Below, piece after piece: positions 1 through 10,517 of a DNA stretch of 64,000 nt. Positions within the stretch are counted from its first letter, which is position 1. The number at the start of each line of letters is the position of its first letter. The notes under the pieces are model-generated. The model was not told where the DNA came from, did no database searches, and worked only from the letters and a program-made list of their open reading frames with translations. The stretch spans positions 64,380,052 to 64,444,051 of the forward strand of contig NC_072790.1 of NCBI RefSeq assembly GCF_028583425.1, in the 5' to 3' direction. The translations under genes were made by a program, and so were the position numbers. The DNA comes from Eublepharis macularius. Lineage: Eukaryota; Chordata; Lepidosauria; Squamata; Eublepharidae.

Positions 1-293
1 TTAAAACACTGGAAAGGTAAGAAGTTCTAATTAAAAGCCTAAGTAAAAATATAGGCACCTAAAAGACATTAAAGCAAGCGCTGGGGGAGCCTCAATGGGG
101 AGGGTATTGCAAAGGTGAGGTACCACCACAGAAAATGCCTTGTCTTATCGTTGACCACAGAAAATACCACATTATTCTTAGAGGGCTCCTACTCAATGTT
201 TTCACAATAACAACAACAACAATCACAAACTGTATTACTCTCAGTATTGTAGACAGAGAAAAATAATATTGAATGCCCTCTTCCAGTTGACAC
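1..293. other. Intronic or flanking DNA, nothing recognised
   Basis: AT-rich sequence with a short CAA-type microsatellite near 208-222. No exon, RNA gene or repeat family was recognised. Confidence 0.4.
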
Positions 294-521
294 TAGGGTT
301 GCCAGCTCCAAGTTGGGAAATTCCTGGAGATCTGGGGGGTGAAACCTGGAGAAACCTGGAGAAAGCGGGATTTGGGGAGGGAAAGGACCTTGGCATGGCA
401 TAATTCCATAGAGACCCCCCCCAAATTAGCCATTTTCTCCAGGTGAACTGATCTCTGTGGCCTGGAGACCAGTTGTAATTCCAGGAGATCTCCAGCCACT
501 ACCTGGAGGCTGGCAACCCTA
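294..521 (+). mobile_element. Non-autonomous hAT-type MITE with 8-bp target duplication
   Basis: The element starts TAGGGTTGCCAG and ends with the reverse complement CTGGCAACCCTA. It is flanked on both sides by GTTGACAC (286-293 and 522-529), a perfect 8-bp duplication. The 8-bp length and the TAGGG end fit the hAT superfamily. The interior has no coding capacity and includes a GGAGATCT-type motif seen again in other copies (26278-26494; 38018-45127). It lies in an intron, or downstream, of the collagen gene. The 228-bp length and the intact duplication indicate a cleanly inserted non-autonomous copy. Confidence 0.85.
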
Positions 522-735
522 GTTGACACAGTCTCCCCCTTTTTGTTTTAGTGGCCCTTGTAATTTATGGAAATCAGTTCCTTTTGGGTAAGTGTGCATT
601 TTTACACTTATTATATATGTTATTAAATTCCTATAACAAGTTGGCTGAGACTAAAGCCACATGATTCCTGTTTATCCTAATCTGGAACTGCTAAAGTAGC
701 TTTACTACTACTTGAGAAATAGGAAAAGTTCTTAC

Positions 736-789
736 TGGGGTTCCACGTGGACCTGGTAGACCAAAAGCCCCAGGGTCACCAACTGGACC
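736..789 (-). CDS. Collagen triple-helix exon (54 bp, six Gly-X-Y triplets)
   Basis: Read on the minus strand, an AG acceptor after a TTGC tract opens an exon that begins with a glycine codon. It encodes GPVGDPGAFGLPGPRGTP and ends at a GTAAGA donor. The 54-bp length with six perfect Gly-X-Y triplets and codon-boundary (0-0) phases is the hallmark of fibril-associated and fibrillar collagen helix exons. It is the most downstream coding piece of this gene in the window. The next exon upstream is at 1208-1261, across an intron of about 420 bp. More helix exons are expected to the left of the window. Confidence 0.78.
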
Positions 790-958
790 CTGCAATTATC
801 AAACATTAGCACAGCATAAAAACAGAGGCAAGATTTTGGAACAATTTCATCATCTCCTCAGGCTGCGTGCAGTGCTGGTGCAGAGTCAGCCCAAGCCATC
901 TACATATATTTGAGCATTGGGCTGTCTTAAAAGGGATTCTGAAAAGAGATGAACTATG
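790..958. other. Short collagen-gene intron segment
   Basis: Non-coding sequence between two helix exons. The right half is occupied by the MITE listed next. Confidence 0.5.
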
Positions 959-1085
959 GACCAAGCTACAAGTGACAAATGACACTTGAAGGGCAAGTGG
1001 ATTGTGTGGAGAGCAAGTGAAGGGCAAGTGAACAGGGCGGAATACACTTGCCGTTCAAGTGTCATTCATCACTTGTAGTTTGGCC
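959..1085. mobile_element. Palindromic MITE with 5-bp target duplication (CTATG)
   Basis: The ends are inverted copies: left GACCAAGCTACAAGTGA, right TCACTTGTAGTTTGGCC. The arms continue inward as alternating AAGTG/CACTT motifs. CTATG at 954-958 and 1086-1090 flanks the element, an exact 5-bp duplication. A second copy with its own 5-bp duplication lies at 13856-14033. No coding capacity. The superfamily is not assigned, because a 5-bp duplication does not fit hAT (8), Tc1/mariner (TA) or Harbinger (3). Confidence 0.7.
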
Positions 1086-1207
1086 CTATGTCATACCAAA
1101 TCTTCTTTACCAGAGAACACACAAAATGGCAAGAACTTCTTCCCTCCCTGAATTCTGAATATGAAAAATGTATAGTATTTTTAACAATATATGTTTTACA
1201 TTACTAC

Positions 1208-1261
1208 CCTGGGCCCTTGCTGGTTGTGTGAGCCCACTGTTCCAGGAAAGCCTTTTTTCCC
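1208..1261 (-). CDS. Collagen triple-helix exon with one imperfect triplet
   Basis: On the minus strand the sequence TGTGCAG precedes a 54-bp exon reading GKKGFPGTVGSHNQQGPR, followed by a GTAGTA donor. Five of six triplets start with glycine; the fifth reads NQQ (codon AAC where GGC or GGT is expected). Length 54 bp and codon-boundary phases match the exon at 736-789. FACIT collagens commonly have short interruptions in their helices, so the NQQ triplet may be genuine, or it may be a sequencing or assembly error. It follows the TSPN-closing exon at 1966-2043 with an intron of about 700 bp. Confidence 0.65.
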
Positions 1262-1463
1262 CTGCACAGTTAAAGACAAGAAATAGCAATCATTTAATAT
1301 AAAAGTAACTATTTGATTAAAAATACCATCTGTGCAATCTTTTCTCTACCCATGTAAAGTAACCTTTTATTCCTGCTAAAGGATAATGGTCCCCTGTTGG
1401 GTTTGGGATGCCAAACTAGTGGGAACCCTCCCAGCTATTGCAGTCATTCAGCTCCTGGCTTTA

Positions 1464-1535
1464 CAATGCAATCCTAAACAGAGTTACTCCAGTCTAAGCC
1501 CATTAACTGGAGTAACTCTTCTTAGGATTGCACTG
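1464..1535. mobile_element. Short palindromic MITE, Harbinger-like (TTA duplication)
   Basis: A 72-bp hairpin: left arm CAATGCAATCCTAAACAGAG, right arm complementary and ending GGATTGCACTG. The trinucleotide TTA lies directly outside both ends (1461-1463, 1536-1538), as is usual for PIF/Harbinger elements. A related, more decayed sequence lies near 9763-9852. Classification rests on the 3-bp duplication only. Confidence 0.55.
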
Positions 1536-1538
1536 TTA

Positions 1539-1965
1539 GTTGAATTATTACAGGAATGCCATGTTACTGAATTGTATTATAAATCAACTCTGCACAAATC
1601 TCTCTTTGAAATGAAGATTTATCATGCACGTGTAGCAGAACTGAAAAACAATGCAACCAAGAGCTTCCCATCCTGGTCTGTGGCCTTGAAGCTCTCTGAT
1701 CCCATGATCTCATTCGCACCTGTGTCCTCCTCAGTCACCAATCTGAGAACTGCTAGCTCACAGCTCTGTTAATTTCCAAAGATTCCTCTTCCTGCAGCCT
1801 GACTAGGCCCAAAAGCCTGAATGAAAGTTTTGAAAAGCCAAGAAATGGATTAAGATAAGCAGTTTCTAGACTGTGGGAGTTTGTATAGGGAAGGACTGTA
1901 GGGGTGATATTCTTGTTTTTATCAAAATTTGTGTGTGGAAACAATACCTTTTATAGTTTACTTAC
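1539..1965. other. Collagen-gene intron, nothing recognised
   Basis: AT-rich non-coding sequence between two exons of the minus-strand collagen gene. No further Gly-X-Y exon was found here. Confidence 0.45.
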
Positions 1966-2043
1966 AATACTGGGAAGTTGACAGCATTCCCTGGAGAAAA
2001 CTTTATCTGGATCATTATGCAATTCAAGTTGTTGTAAATCCAC
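1966..2043 (-). CDS. FACIT collagen exon closing the TSPN/laminin-G domain
   Basis: Minus strand: a pyrimidine-rich TTTGTACTTGTCAG acceptor, 78 bp (26 codons, phase 0 at both ends), then a GTAAGT donor. The peptide begins VDLQQLELHNDPDK and ends SRECCQLPSI. FACIT collagens typically close the N-terminal thrombospondin-like domain with a segment of this shape, a V-D/x-L-Q-L strand followed by paired cysteines. The cysteine often seen just before the D-P pair is asparagine here (LHNDP), which is unusual and could affect a domain disulphide. Its open frame joins directly to the end of the 3628-4027 exon. Confidence 0.78.
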
Positions 2044-2534
2044 CTGACAAGTACAAAACACAGAATATAGTTATCATACAAAACAGTAAACATTAATCCT
2101 ATAGATATACATGAGCTAAGCATGTACCTTAACACACAAACAGCTTGCTAAAATACGCAGTTTCTTAGTAGGCATACAAAAGCCATACATTTATTGCCCA
2201 CTTGTCACTGAGAATTAATATTATAGTGAAATCTGTTTCACTACACTGTAAGAACCCTGGGATCTGGGCATCCCACAAAACAAAAGAAATATTAATGTGT
2301 CCTAATGGTTTCAGCCATGTTCCCTTAATGAATCCTGAGGTCCAACAAAGTATTTTTTTCAGGTCTGAAGGAAGTGGTTTTCTAGTCCAGTGGGGTCAGG
2401 GGAAATTGGCTCCTGTGTAAGAAGAAGATGCGGAATGAAAGGACAGAGAGAAGTGAGAGAAGCAAACTGCAGAGAGAACTGGAGTCCCAGCAGGTACAAG
2501 ATCTCTCTCTGGGAATCTGAAGTGGCATAGCAGG
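2044..2534. other. Collagen-gene intron, nothing recognised
   Basis: Non-coding intron sequence. Short open frames here lack splice sites or recognisable domains. Confidence 0.4.
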
Positions 2535-2605
2535 CTTTGAGTCCAGTGGCACCTTAGAGACCAACAAGGTGTTCAGGGTGTACATTTTCTAGAATTAGAG
2601 CTCCC
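2535..2605. repeat. Fragment of interspersed repeat (CAGTGGCACCTTAGAGACCA family)
   Basis: Carries the core motif of the fold-back repeats found whole at 28632-28765 and 37105-37305 (GTAGCACCTTTAAGACTAAC). Only one decayed arm is recognisable. Confidence 0.45.
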
Positions 2606-3627
2606 TCCTTCAGATAGTAACATAGTGGATCAGCAAGTCACAGATACTTACACAAAGTTGGGGGGCACAAGTGGCAAAAAATTGAGGGAAGATCAATTTG
2701 TTTGAAATATTTATTTTAAACTTTCCTATCCTGCCCTGTGTCCTCAGACTTGAAACAACTCAGTTGGCGCACAGGTCTTTATGTTATATAGTACTGTGAT
2801 TTCTATGATCTCTTTTGAAAAGGGACTTAGATTCTCACTGGTTAAGATGGAAAGATGGAAATAAGGGATGTAGGGCAGCGTTGTTGATACAGAATTTAAT
2901 GTAATTAATCTCTCATGGTTTTATGGCCCCTGGCTCGCAGGAACTTAAAATCTGTCTCTTCTTTGCCTGCCAGAAGGTCTTAAAATCATGAAAAATCTGC
3001 TCCGCCCCCCTTTTTTATTTTGTAACATCTTGCTGCATGAGTTCTGGTGAACACTGAAGGTTTGTTATGTGTCATTGGGCTGGTCCTGATAAAAGTATTA
3101 CATGGATTGTGTTCTTAGGTTTTTTAATTTTACTTTTGGACCAATGTAGCTAAGCTACAGTAGCTTCAAACAACTTATCTAAACCTTTCTAAGTTTTTAG
3201 AGACATGTTATGACCACCAGAGGGAGCTCCGACTCAGTAATAGAATATAGGTTTAAACCATACCTCATTTACAAATCGACTACCTTAAATACAGCGCAAT
3301 GGATGAAAACACCTCCTGAGGAATATTGCTATGTAAAACACTTAGGGAAATTAATCACGGAATCAGGCCAGACCCCTGCATGCCACATTATGCAACATGA
3401 TGCAGAGTATATTTAATATATGGGATGAACTCTCTGTAACTGTGAGGCTATTAAGAAATCATACACAAAGCAAATCAGCTTATATACTGCCTCTCCAGAG
3501 GCCTGCTTGATCAATAGGCCCTGTAAAAGTGCACTGACTCAGTCAAAGGGCTTTTTTCACAACCATTAGGTTTTTCAAGGGATGCTCCTACAGGCTAGCA
3601 ATTGTGCCCTCGCAAAGGCCTACTTAC
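2606..3627. other. Collagen-gene intron, nothing recognised
   Basis: About 1 kb of intron between the 400-bp TSPN exon and its downstream exon. No exon, RNA gene or repeat family recognised. Confidence 0.4.
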
Positions 3628-4027
3628 CAAAACAGGAGAGCCATCCATGGATTTTTTTTCATGGGAAGGGTATTGATTTCTGTAGATGTCACCCTCTTCA
3701 GTTCCTGGAACTGCACTAACCTCATGACAATCAATCCATAGTTTCATATTATCTCCATCTTTCACACTTAATGCTAACTTGTGCCAGGAGCCGTTGAAAA
3801 TCTGACCAACGTTAGTGAATGTCTGGATCACAACTGTGCTGTCCGGAGATGAGGCACGAAGAACCTCCAAGATTATTTTATCTCCTAGAAAACGAATCAC
3901 AACTCTGGCCTTGCCTTCAGAATCACTGACTTGCCACCATTTCCAGATGTTTTGTGGTGTGTCTTCTGGCATCTTAAAGGTAGCAATGATAGAATATTCT
4001 GAAGGGAAACCATCTGGGTAACAGGAA
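3628..4027 (-). CDS. FACIT collagen TSPN/laminin-G core exon (400 bp)
   Basis: Minus strand. A TTGTATTCTAG acceptor opens a 400-bp exon ending at a strong GTAAGT donor. One frame is open throughout. Near its start it has YPDGFPSEYSIIATFKM, a strand motif typical of the thrombospondin N-terminal-like domains of FACIT collagens (compare YPxGLPEEYSFxTTF in type IX). Further on are WKWWQVSD, the domain's central tryptophan strand, GSWHKLALSVK, and LWIDCHEV with the conserved cysteine. The exon starts in phase 2, completing the split serine codon from 7432-7555, and ends on a codon boundary that fits 1966-2043. The domain mediates matrix interactions of secreted fibril-associated collagens. I cannot decide which FACIT gene this is; the sequence does not clearly match types XII, XIV, XVI, XIX or XXI as I remember them. 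Confidence 0.87.
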
Positions 4028-4084
4028 CTAGAATACAAAATACATGCAACACTCATTATACTATAAATTCCAATAAGATAGCCA

Positions 4085-4215
4085 TGCTAGTCTGTTGCAA
4101 AGAGAGATTGGGGGTGGGGGAGTGTCTTGTGGCACCCTAAAGACTAACAGATTTATTAAATCATAATCTTGTGGATCACACTTACTTCATCAACTGCATA
4201 AAGTGAAATTTTGTC
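4085..4215 (+). repeat. Decayed copy of fold-back interspersed repeat
   Basis: Contains GATAGCCATGCTAGTCTGTT followed by GTGGCACCCTAAAGACTAAC. The same order of motifs is seen in the better preserved copies at 28632-28765 and 37105-37305. Copies of this general design are widespread in reptile genomes. The second arm is degenerate. Confidence 0.5.
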
Positions 4216-5780
4216 CTACAGATATACACCGAGGGCGGGGGGTGGGGACACATGAACATTAGATTAAATGGTCATGAAATTCAAGAGGTATAGTTTGTGA
4301 TATTTCTGTACAAATGCCTGCCTGCTGTTTCTCTTCTGTTTGTCTCCTCATCTTTGTAATGGTTTGGAAACACACACTCGTCACTCTGCCTATCTGCTGC
4401 AAATCATGCATTTAGGGGGACGAGATTTTCATCTTTGAGGAAGACTGCAAGTTGGAGGCAGTAGCAAACCATGCCGCATAAGGGTTTTATACACCGAATT
4501 CTTCACAGCATTAATGAAACACACAAACTATGGCCCTCAAATTGGCTATCCAAAATGTTGAAAAACTTCCCACAGGAGATATCCATAGGGATTAATTGTG
4601 AAATTTGTATGCAGGCACACTAAAGGGTATTCTTTTGCATAAATAAGGAGGATCAGGTTCAATGATCATCAGATGGTGCAGATGGAAAACTTTAATTAAC
4701 AGATGTGTGACCCGGTGCCTCTGTTGTAAGTTATCAGGACATTTATTGGACTGCAATAAAGGCTGCACACGTGTGTGCAACATGGGTGCCATTCATCATG
4801 CTGTTTCTCTTTTGCTCAAAGAAAGCTGCTTAAAGTATGAGAAGGACTGACAGCTTAAAGCAATGATGCGATAGCGGAAAAGGCTGTGCGCTGGATCAAA
4901 AAGATGTTTAATGACATTGACTCAGTACATACTTTAGTGAAATCCCCGTTAGAAAAAAAACCCTTGATATAATTAAAAGAGAAGGTAAGATCTCTCTTCC
5001 ACCTTCAGACTTCAGAAATATCTTTAATACTGCAAAGTTTCATAGTTTCTTGAAAGTCTGCTGTGGGAAGAGGGAGGGGGATGCTCAACTCAGATTTGTG
5101 CTCACTCTCGAGGCGTTCTTCCTCCAATACATGGCTTCAAATCCTGACCTTACTTCTACTTTGCATAGCAGATCCAGGGCGGAACAGTTCTCAGCAGGAA
5201 GAGGCTTAACCCTTCCCTCATCTGCTGTTTTCTTCCTACAGCTCCCCACCAGAAAATTCTCCTCTTGCCTGTTTTTTTAGAACTATGTCTGTAATGGGAA
5301 CGGCCTGAAACACCTGCTGACAGAAAGCAACTAGTATTGTCTTCTGTGACTTACAGCAGCTCTCTAGGTTCTTGCACAGACAATGTCTGCAAAGTGAAAT
5401 CCTTTATCAGGAATTACCAGAGATTGGACCTAGGGAATTTGAACTTTGAACTGTGGTCCTTATGGATTCTCAGCAATGACCTGATAGTCCTCATCCAGCA
5501 AGGGACCATCAGAGAAAGATGCACCCTTCTGGAGAGCATTCAGTACTGAGGGAACTGTACATCTGGATACACAAACACATCTGAACCTCAACCAAGTCCC
5601 TGAGAAAGGGCTGGAGGCCTCTTCTGTTGCTGACAAATATTTACATTCCACAACTGGGACTATTAGTTGTTGCCCGTTACCTATCCATGATTAGAGAGAA
5701 GCAGAGCTCAGAGGTGAAAATATCTGCAGGTATCTACTTTCTTACTTAAAGAATATATAAATACTACTACTATTCATCAC
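4216..5780. other. Collagen-gene intron, nothing recognised
   Basis: About 1.5 kb of intron. Short open frames on both strands show no domain, splice context or family resemblance. Confidence 0.4.
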
Positions 5781-7084
5781 TAGGGATGGGCATGAACTGG
5801 GAAAAAACCACAGGCCATCAGTCCGGAATCCATCAAGTTTCATGGACCACAAACCATGAACTTTTCACAGACCTGGCCCGGTTCATGGACCGGTTTGTCA
5901 GCCTGTGGTCCAGCAGCTGCCTCACCCTCCTGGGCTGAGCAGGGGCCAGGAGATGGGGCCATGGCCTGGCTGCAGCTGCCCGCACTTGCTGGCAGCCACC
6001 TTGGGCAGTGCAGCAGGGAGCCGGGCCATGGATCAGCTGGGCTACATGCTTGCCCCTCCCCCCACCCCGCAGGGCCGACCCATCACTCAGGCCTCAATCC
6101 ATGGCTAGCTGAGCAGCTCGGGCACCTGCTGTGCAGAGTAGGGTGGGGAGCCAGGGCTGCACCTTGGCTGGGCACGCACGCTCACCTGGACCTGGCAGCC
6201 TCCATGGAGGCATGGCGGAAGCCGGGCCATGGATCAGCTGGGCTGCATGGCTCACTCCCCCTCCGCAGAGCAAGGGTAGGGGGCTGTGGCTGTGGCACAG
6301 CTGGGCAGCTTGAGCTCTCCCAGGCCCGGCAGCCCCCATGGGTAGTGCTGCGGGAGCTGGGCTGCAGATCAGCTGGGCTATGCAGCTCACCCTCCCCACC
6401 CACAGAATGAGGGCAGGGAGCCGCAGCTATGGCACGGCTGGATAGCTCGAGGTTGCCTGGGCCTGGCAGCCTCCATGGGCAGTGCCGCGGGAGCTGGGCT
6501 CCAGATCATTTGGGCTGCGTGGTTCACCTTCCCCCCCACACAGACCGAAGGCAGGGAGCTGGGGCCATGGCATGGATGGGCTGTGTGTTCTCTTCCTCCC
6601 TGCCCTGCAGAGCGGAACCATCACCCAGGCCTCAAGCCGCAGCTGGCTGGGTGGTGCAGATGCCTGCCTCACCAAGTGGGGCAGGAAGCTGGGGCCGCAG
6701 CTCGGCTGTGTGGCATGAGCTCACCTGGCAGCCTCCATGGTGCCACAGCAGCAGCTTGGCCGCAGATCACCTGGGATGCATGGCTCACCTCCCCCCCTCC
6801 CCGCAAAGCGACAGTGGGGTGCTGGGGTCGTGGCACGCCTGGGCAGCTCGAGCTCACCTTGGCCCGGCAGCCTCCATGGGTGGTGCACTTGCTTCACCTG
6901 ACAGGCGGGCTCCCTGTCTGTCAGCTGAAACAAGTGTAAAGTACCTGGATTCAGGACCAACAGATCAGCCAAAAGTCGTGACATCCATGAAAAATGCCCA
7001 CCCACAACCTGCTGGTTCGCGAACACTGAACCGGGCCAGTCTATGTTAAATTTTGGTCCATTTTTCAGTCTGTGCCCACCTCTA
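5781..7084. mobile_element. Non-autonomous hAT element with GC-rich tandem-repeat interior
   Basis: The left end reads TAGGGATGGGCATGAACTGG and the right end TCTGTGCCCACCTCTA, an imperfect inverted pair. TTCATCAC flanks it on both sides (5773-5780, 7085-7092), an exact 8-bp duplication typical of hAT. Between the ends lies about 0.95 kb of very GC-rich DNA made of diverged units of roughly 130 bp. The motif GATCAGCTGGGCTGCATGGC or close variants recurs near 6031, 6231, 6366, 6504 and 6763. No transposase was found. Many overlapping open frames on both strands are by-products of base composition and repetition. The element lies in the intron between the exons at 3628-4027 and 7432-7555. Confidence 0.8.
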
Positions 7085-7092
7085 TTCATCAC

Positions 7093-7431
7093 TGATGATT
7101 AAAAAGGAATAAATCGATAAACTTTGCCATGCTATAGAGAGAAACATCCCAGGCACAGTAATAAATCTCTGCCCCTCTGTTGGGTTGCTGCTTTTATTTC
7201 AGTTTTTGCTTTCTGAGTCTATCCTTTCCAGACAAGGAAACTAACATGACGTCAGCAAATAAGGGTCACAATCTTCAAGGACTTTCCTAAATAGGGACCG
7301 TGATGCAACCTGGCCTTACCTCTGCAATACCTATTAACACCGTAATATATCGCTTTTTCCTATGTCACTGAAAAGGAAATCTTGCAACCCTAGAAACCCA
7401 GCAGCTTGCCCCAGCTTAATTCTACACCTAC
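7093..7431. other. Collagen-gene intron, nothing recognised
   Basis: Unique-looking sequence directly downstream (on the gene strand) of the 7432-7555 exon. Confidence 0.4.
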
Positions 7432-7555
7432 CTTACGTCTTCCTTCAGTTGCACAATAGGATTTATACGGTAAGCCAAAGAATTTGAATTTGGTCCTTCA
7501 GCCATATTGATATCTAATGATGTAGACAGTTTATATTCCTGAAGAAAATCCACTA
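7432..7555 (-). CDS. FACIT collagen TSPN-domain exon (N-terminal half)
   Basis: Minus strand. A TTTTCTTCTTAATTCCAG acceptor precedes a 124-bp exon with two leading bases, 40 full codons and two trailing bases, then a GTAGGT donor. The peptide includes VDFLQEYKLSTSLDI and then LAYRINPIVQLKEDV. This fits the start of a TSPN domain: an F-D/x-L-L-x-F helix followed by the A-Y-R-I strand. The trailing AG joins the first base of exon 3628-4027 to give serine and keeps the frame. A rival donor four bases earlier (GTAAGG) would break the frame and is rejected. The leading TA would complete GTA (valine) with the candidate exon at 28063-28183. Confidence 0.75.
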
Positions 7556-7904
7556 CTGGAATTAAGAAGAAAATAGATTTACTCTATAATGCACTTTACA
7601 TTATTTTCCATTTCTGTTAAGAAATGTATAGCAAAATTATTAGGGTCAGGCCTTTACTGAACCAAAAAGTTATTTTATTTTATTGAGTTCACATTTCTAG
7701 AAATATGCAATGTTTATGGCCAGCGCAAAATGTGTGTCCTGCAGAACGTCAGCTAAAAGAGTTATGCTGAGTCAGTCCCTAAGAGTGCCTCGTTTCTCAT
7801 AGTGCTCCATTAGAAGGAGCATAAAATCCAAAGTCTTTCGCTGCTAATGACCCCGAACAACTTGCCTTGCTTACACAGTGCATTTTGCTATTGCAAACAT
7901 CTCT
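7556..7904. other. Intron, nothing recognised
   Basis: Non-coding sequence upstream, on the gene strand, of the 7432-7555 exon. Confidence 0.4.
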
Positions 7905-8340
7905 GCTAAAACATGTGAAGTGATCTAGTTTGCAAATTATGCCAAAGTAGTCAGGACTGTAAAAAAATGGATTGTGAAGGGCTCCAAAAGCATTTGTCCA
8001 AAGTGGGTGAGAGAGTGAGTGACAGAGTAGCGATATTAGGGTATAGTCGAAGGGATCCTGAGATGGAGATGACTAACTAGGAAAGAAATCTTACGGTCAT
8101 GGTAAACAACACAATGAAAATGTATTGAAAAGGGTAAATTCTATGCTACAGATTATCCAAAAAGGGGCTGAAAATAAGACCAGCAGCACTGAAATTCAGT
8201 TGTACAGATCTATAGTGTAGCCGCATTTGGAACACTGTGTGCGGCTCTTTACCCTACCTAAAAAAAATATAAAGATATACAAAAAGGTAACCCGGATCAT
8301 CAAGTAATGGGAATCCTTTTCCTACACATCTGGAATTTTC
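7905..8340 (+). mobile_element. Decayed CR1/L3-like LINE fragment
   Basis: Includes TTGTACAGATCTATAGTGTA followed by GCCGCATTTGGAACACTGTG, then GGTAACCCGGATCATCAAG. This matches the C-terminal reverse-transcriptase region of CR1/L3-group LINEs, which encodes an L-V-R-P-H-L-E-Y-C-type motif. No long frame remains and both ends are indistinct. Confidence 0.55.
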
Positions 8341-9762
8341 CAGTTTAGAAAAAAATACCTACCGTGAATGGGGACATGCATTAGGATGGTGTGGAGAAAA
8401 CTGAGACAACTTTTTTATTGCTCTCCCAAAATAGTACAGGGCAGGGCAACCAATGATTTTTGCATTGGCAAAAATCTCAGAAACAAAATAGAAATATGTA
8501 CAGGATCACCTTTGTATGTTTTTCACTTTGGGATCTCTTGTGGAAAAAGGCCCCCCCCCAAGTTGTCACAGAAGAAGAGCCTCAAAATTATTTAATGGAG
8601 ACAAAAGGTGGTCTATATATCTAATGGAAAGGATACTCACGTACCTGCCCCGTTTGGCGAATCCCAAATGCATGCAGCTTTGCAGAGACTCATTAGAGAA
8701 ATAAGAACCCAAACCTTCATTATTTGACTTATTGAGGAGAAACATCTAAAAAAGAGATTCAGCTTATAGTTCATACTAACAATATGAATTCCATTGATCA
8801 ATCAGTTCCTCTCACATCTTACAGAAACTGGATACTGTCAGGGAAAAAAGGATGCAATATTTTTATAAACTAGGTTTTATAAACCTATCACATGGGTTAA
8901 TCATCTCATGCTGTCTGCTCAAACATCATTATAATGGTGCAACTCTAACCCTGCTCCAGATGAAACTGGTAAGTTTTGTATTGGAACCTGTACCTGAACA
9001 CTTTTTAGAGAGGGGGGATTCCTTTCAAAACTAATCAGTTGTCCCTATTAGAACTAGTGTCTGTTAATGGACGAGGAAGTGATTTCCGCTGATTTCTCTT
9101 TTCCTGCAGCAACCTTCCAACTCCTCCTTCATGCTGTTCTTGGCAGTCCTTTGTGCCCCGGGAGCAGCAGGGAGTGGGCATTGTTTTCTGTTGTAGCGGG
9201 GGGGGGGGGGTCCCTATATCAGCAGCGATTGCATGGGACCAAAGCCGTATGATCAGTTCGCTATTACTGGGAAAGCTTTTTGGCCAGATACCTTGTCTGC
9301 AAACTGCAGCCAGCCCATCGGAAGAGAGTAGCCAATCGTGAGCTAGCCAGACTAGTGGATTTCTATAACACAGCATTATCCATTCTTGGAGATGTGCTCC
9401 CACTGCCTTCCATTCTACATGTCCAGGGTTTCTCTCAACAGTTCCTCAACAGTTCCTCTCAACAGAAATGCCGAGTTCCTTCCTTCTTGCCTTTAGAACC
9501 CAGCTGCCACTGCCAGCATGCAGTGGAGATTGTGCATCTGAGCAATTGACTCTAAAATGGCTGTTTGTGTTATTTAGAGAAGCAGCTGTGATCAGCTGTA
9601 TTTTTATCTCTTTATTAAATATTTTCATATTGGCACCTAAGTTAAGGGACAATTTATCATTATGTAATTTTAGTGATGACTAGTCCTTTAAAATCAAAAT
9701 GTTAATTGCCCAGCATAATTCACAATCAAATCAACCTGTATAATTCTGCTGAATCAGTCCAA
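8341..9762. other. Intron, nothing recognised
   Basis: About 1.4 kb. A run of twelve G residues lies near 9198. Open frames on either strand around 9035-9400 show no family resemblance, and I see no splice context for them. Confidence 0.4.
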
Positions 9763-9852
9763 CAGTGCAATCCTAAAAAGAGTTACTGCCTTCGAAGCTC
9801 ATTGCTTTCCATGGGCTTAGAAGAGAGCAACTTGCTCAAGATTGCATTTAAG
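9763..9852. repeat. Decayed palindromic repeat related to 1464-1535
   Basis: Starts CAGTGCAATCCTAAAAAGAG and ends near CAAGATTGCATT, with a GGGCTTAG core. Same terminal motif as the hairpin at 1464-1535, but longer and more diverged. No clear target duplication. Confidence 0.4.
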
Positions 9853-10515
9853 TGTAAATATGCTGATTAAGCCGGTTTGTGAACAGCTCTGTACGTGAAA
9901 CACAGTTCAATATGTCAATACACAGTCTAGAGCTGCTGGCTTGGAAATTAATAAAGATTTAAGCCTAGATCAATAGCACAGCGGGGGTGGGGAATTACAA
10001 GATACATTGATTTTCTGGAAGAGGACAATTCCTATTTTCACAGTTTGCGTATTTTGGAAGCAAAACATTGGCTAGGATCCCACTAAAAATCTTTACTGTT
10101 AGGATTTCCATCAGCAGGGTATGATTTTTTAACCTCCTTCTGAAGTCAAATTTATGATCCCAAAATTGCTGCTTCTAGGGGATAGGAGACCCCCTCAAAA
10201 CAGTATAATGTAGGAGTCAAAGGTCTGCGGTGGGGATCAGCAAAAACGACCTTCAGTGCACACATAGAAATGATCTGCAGGATCCAGCCCATAGTCCTAT
10301 CAATGGCAGAATATCATAGATGCAAAACTAGCAGTACAAATATAAAACTTGGATTGAATTTAATTAACATCACTGTCACAATTTAACTAGAGAAATGAAC
10401 CATTTGGACAGACATTGAATTATACTTTTGGCATGCTGAAATAATAGTAAATAATTAAGAGCCTCTGCCTTTTGTTTCATTCTTTTTGTCTGAAGAAGAT
10501 TCAATTAACAGCAAG

Positions 10516-10517
<2 letters not shown>
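9853..10517. other. Non-coding stretch, nothing recognised
   Basis: AT-rich sequence without recognisable exon or repeat. Confidence 0.4.

Noticed and set aside
5856-7049. Overlapping long open frames on both strands (up to 206 codons)
   Set aside because: They lie within a GC-rich minisatellite inside a hAT element, repeat internally, and show no domain. Open length is explained by base composition.
7427-7436. GTAAGG as donor of the 7432-7555 exon
   Set aside because: It would shift the reading frame of the next exon. GTAGGT preserves it.
3628-7555. Naming the collagen COL9A1, COL19A1, COL21A1 or COL22A1
   Set aside because: Motif order fits FACIT collagens in general, but none of these matches well enough from memory to give a symbol.
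9198-9210. Long G-runs here and near 27417, 46119 and 53890
   Set aside because: Homopolymers of this length are common and error-prone; no regulatory meaning can be supported.
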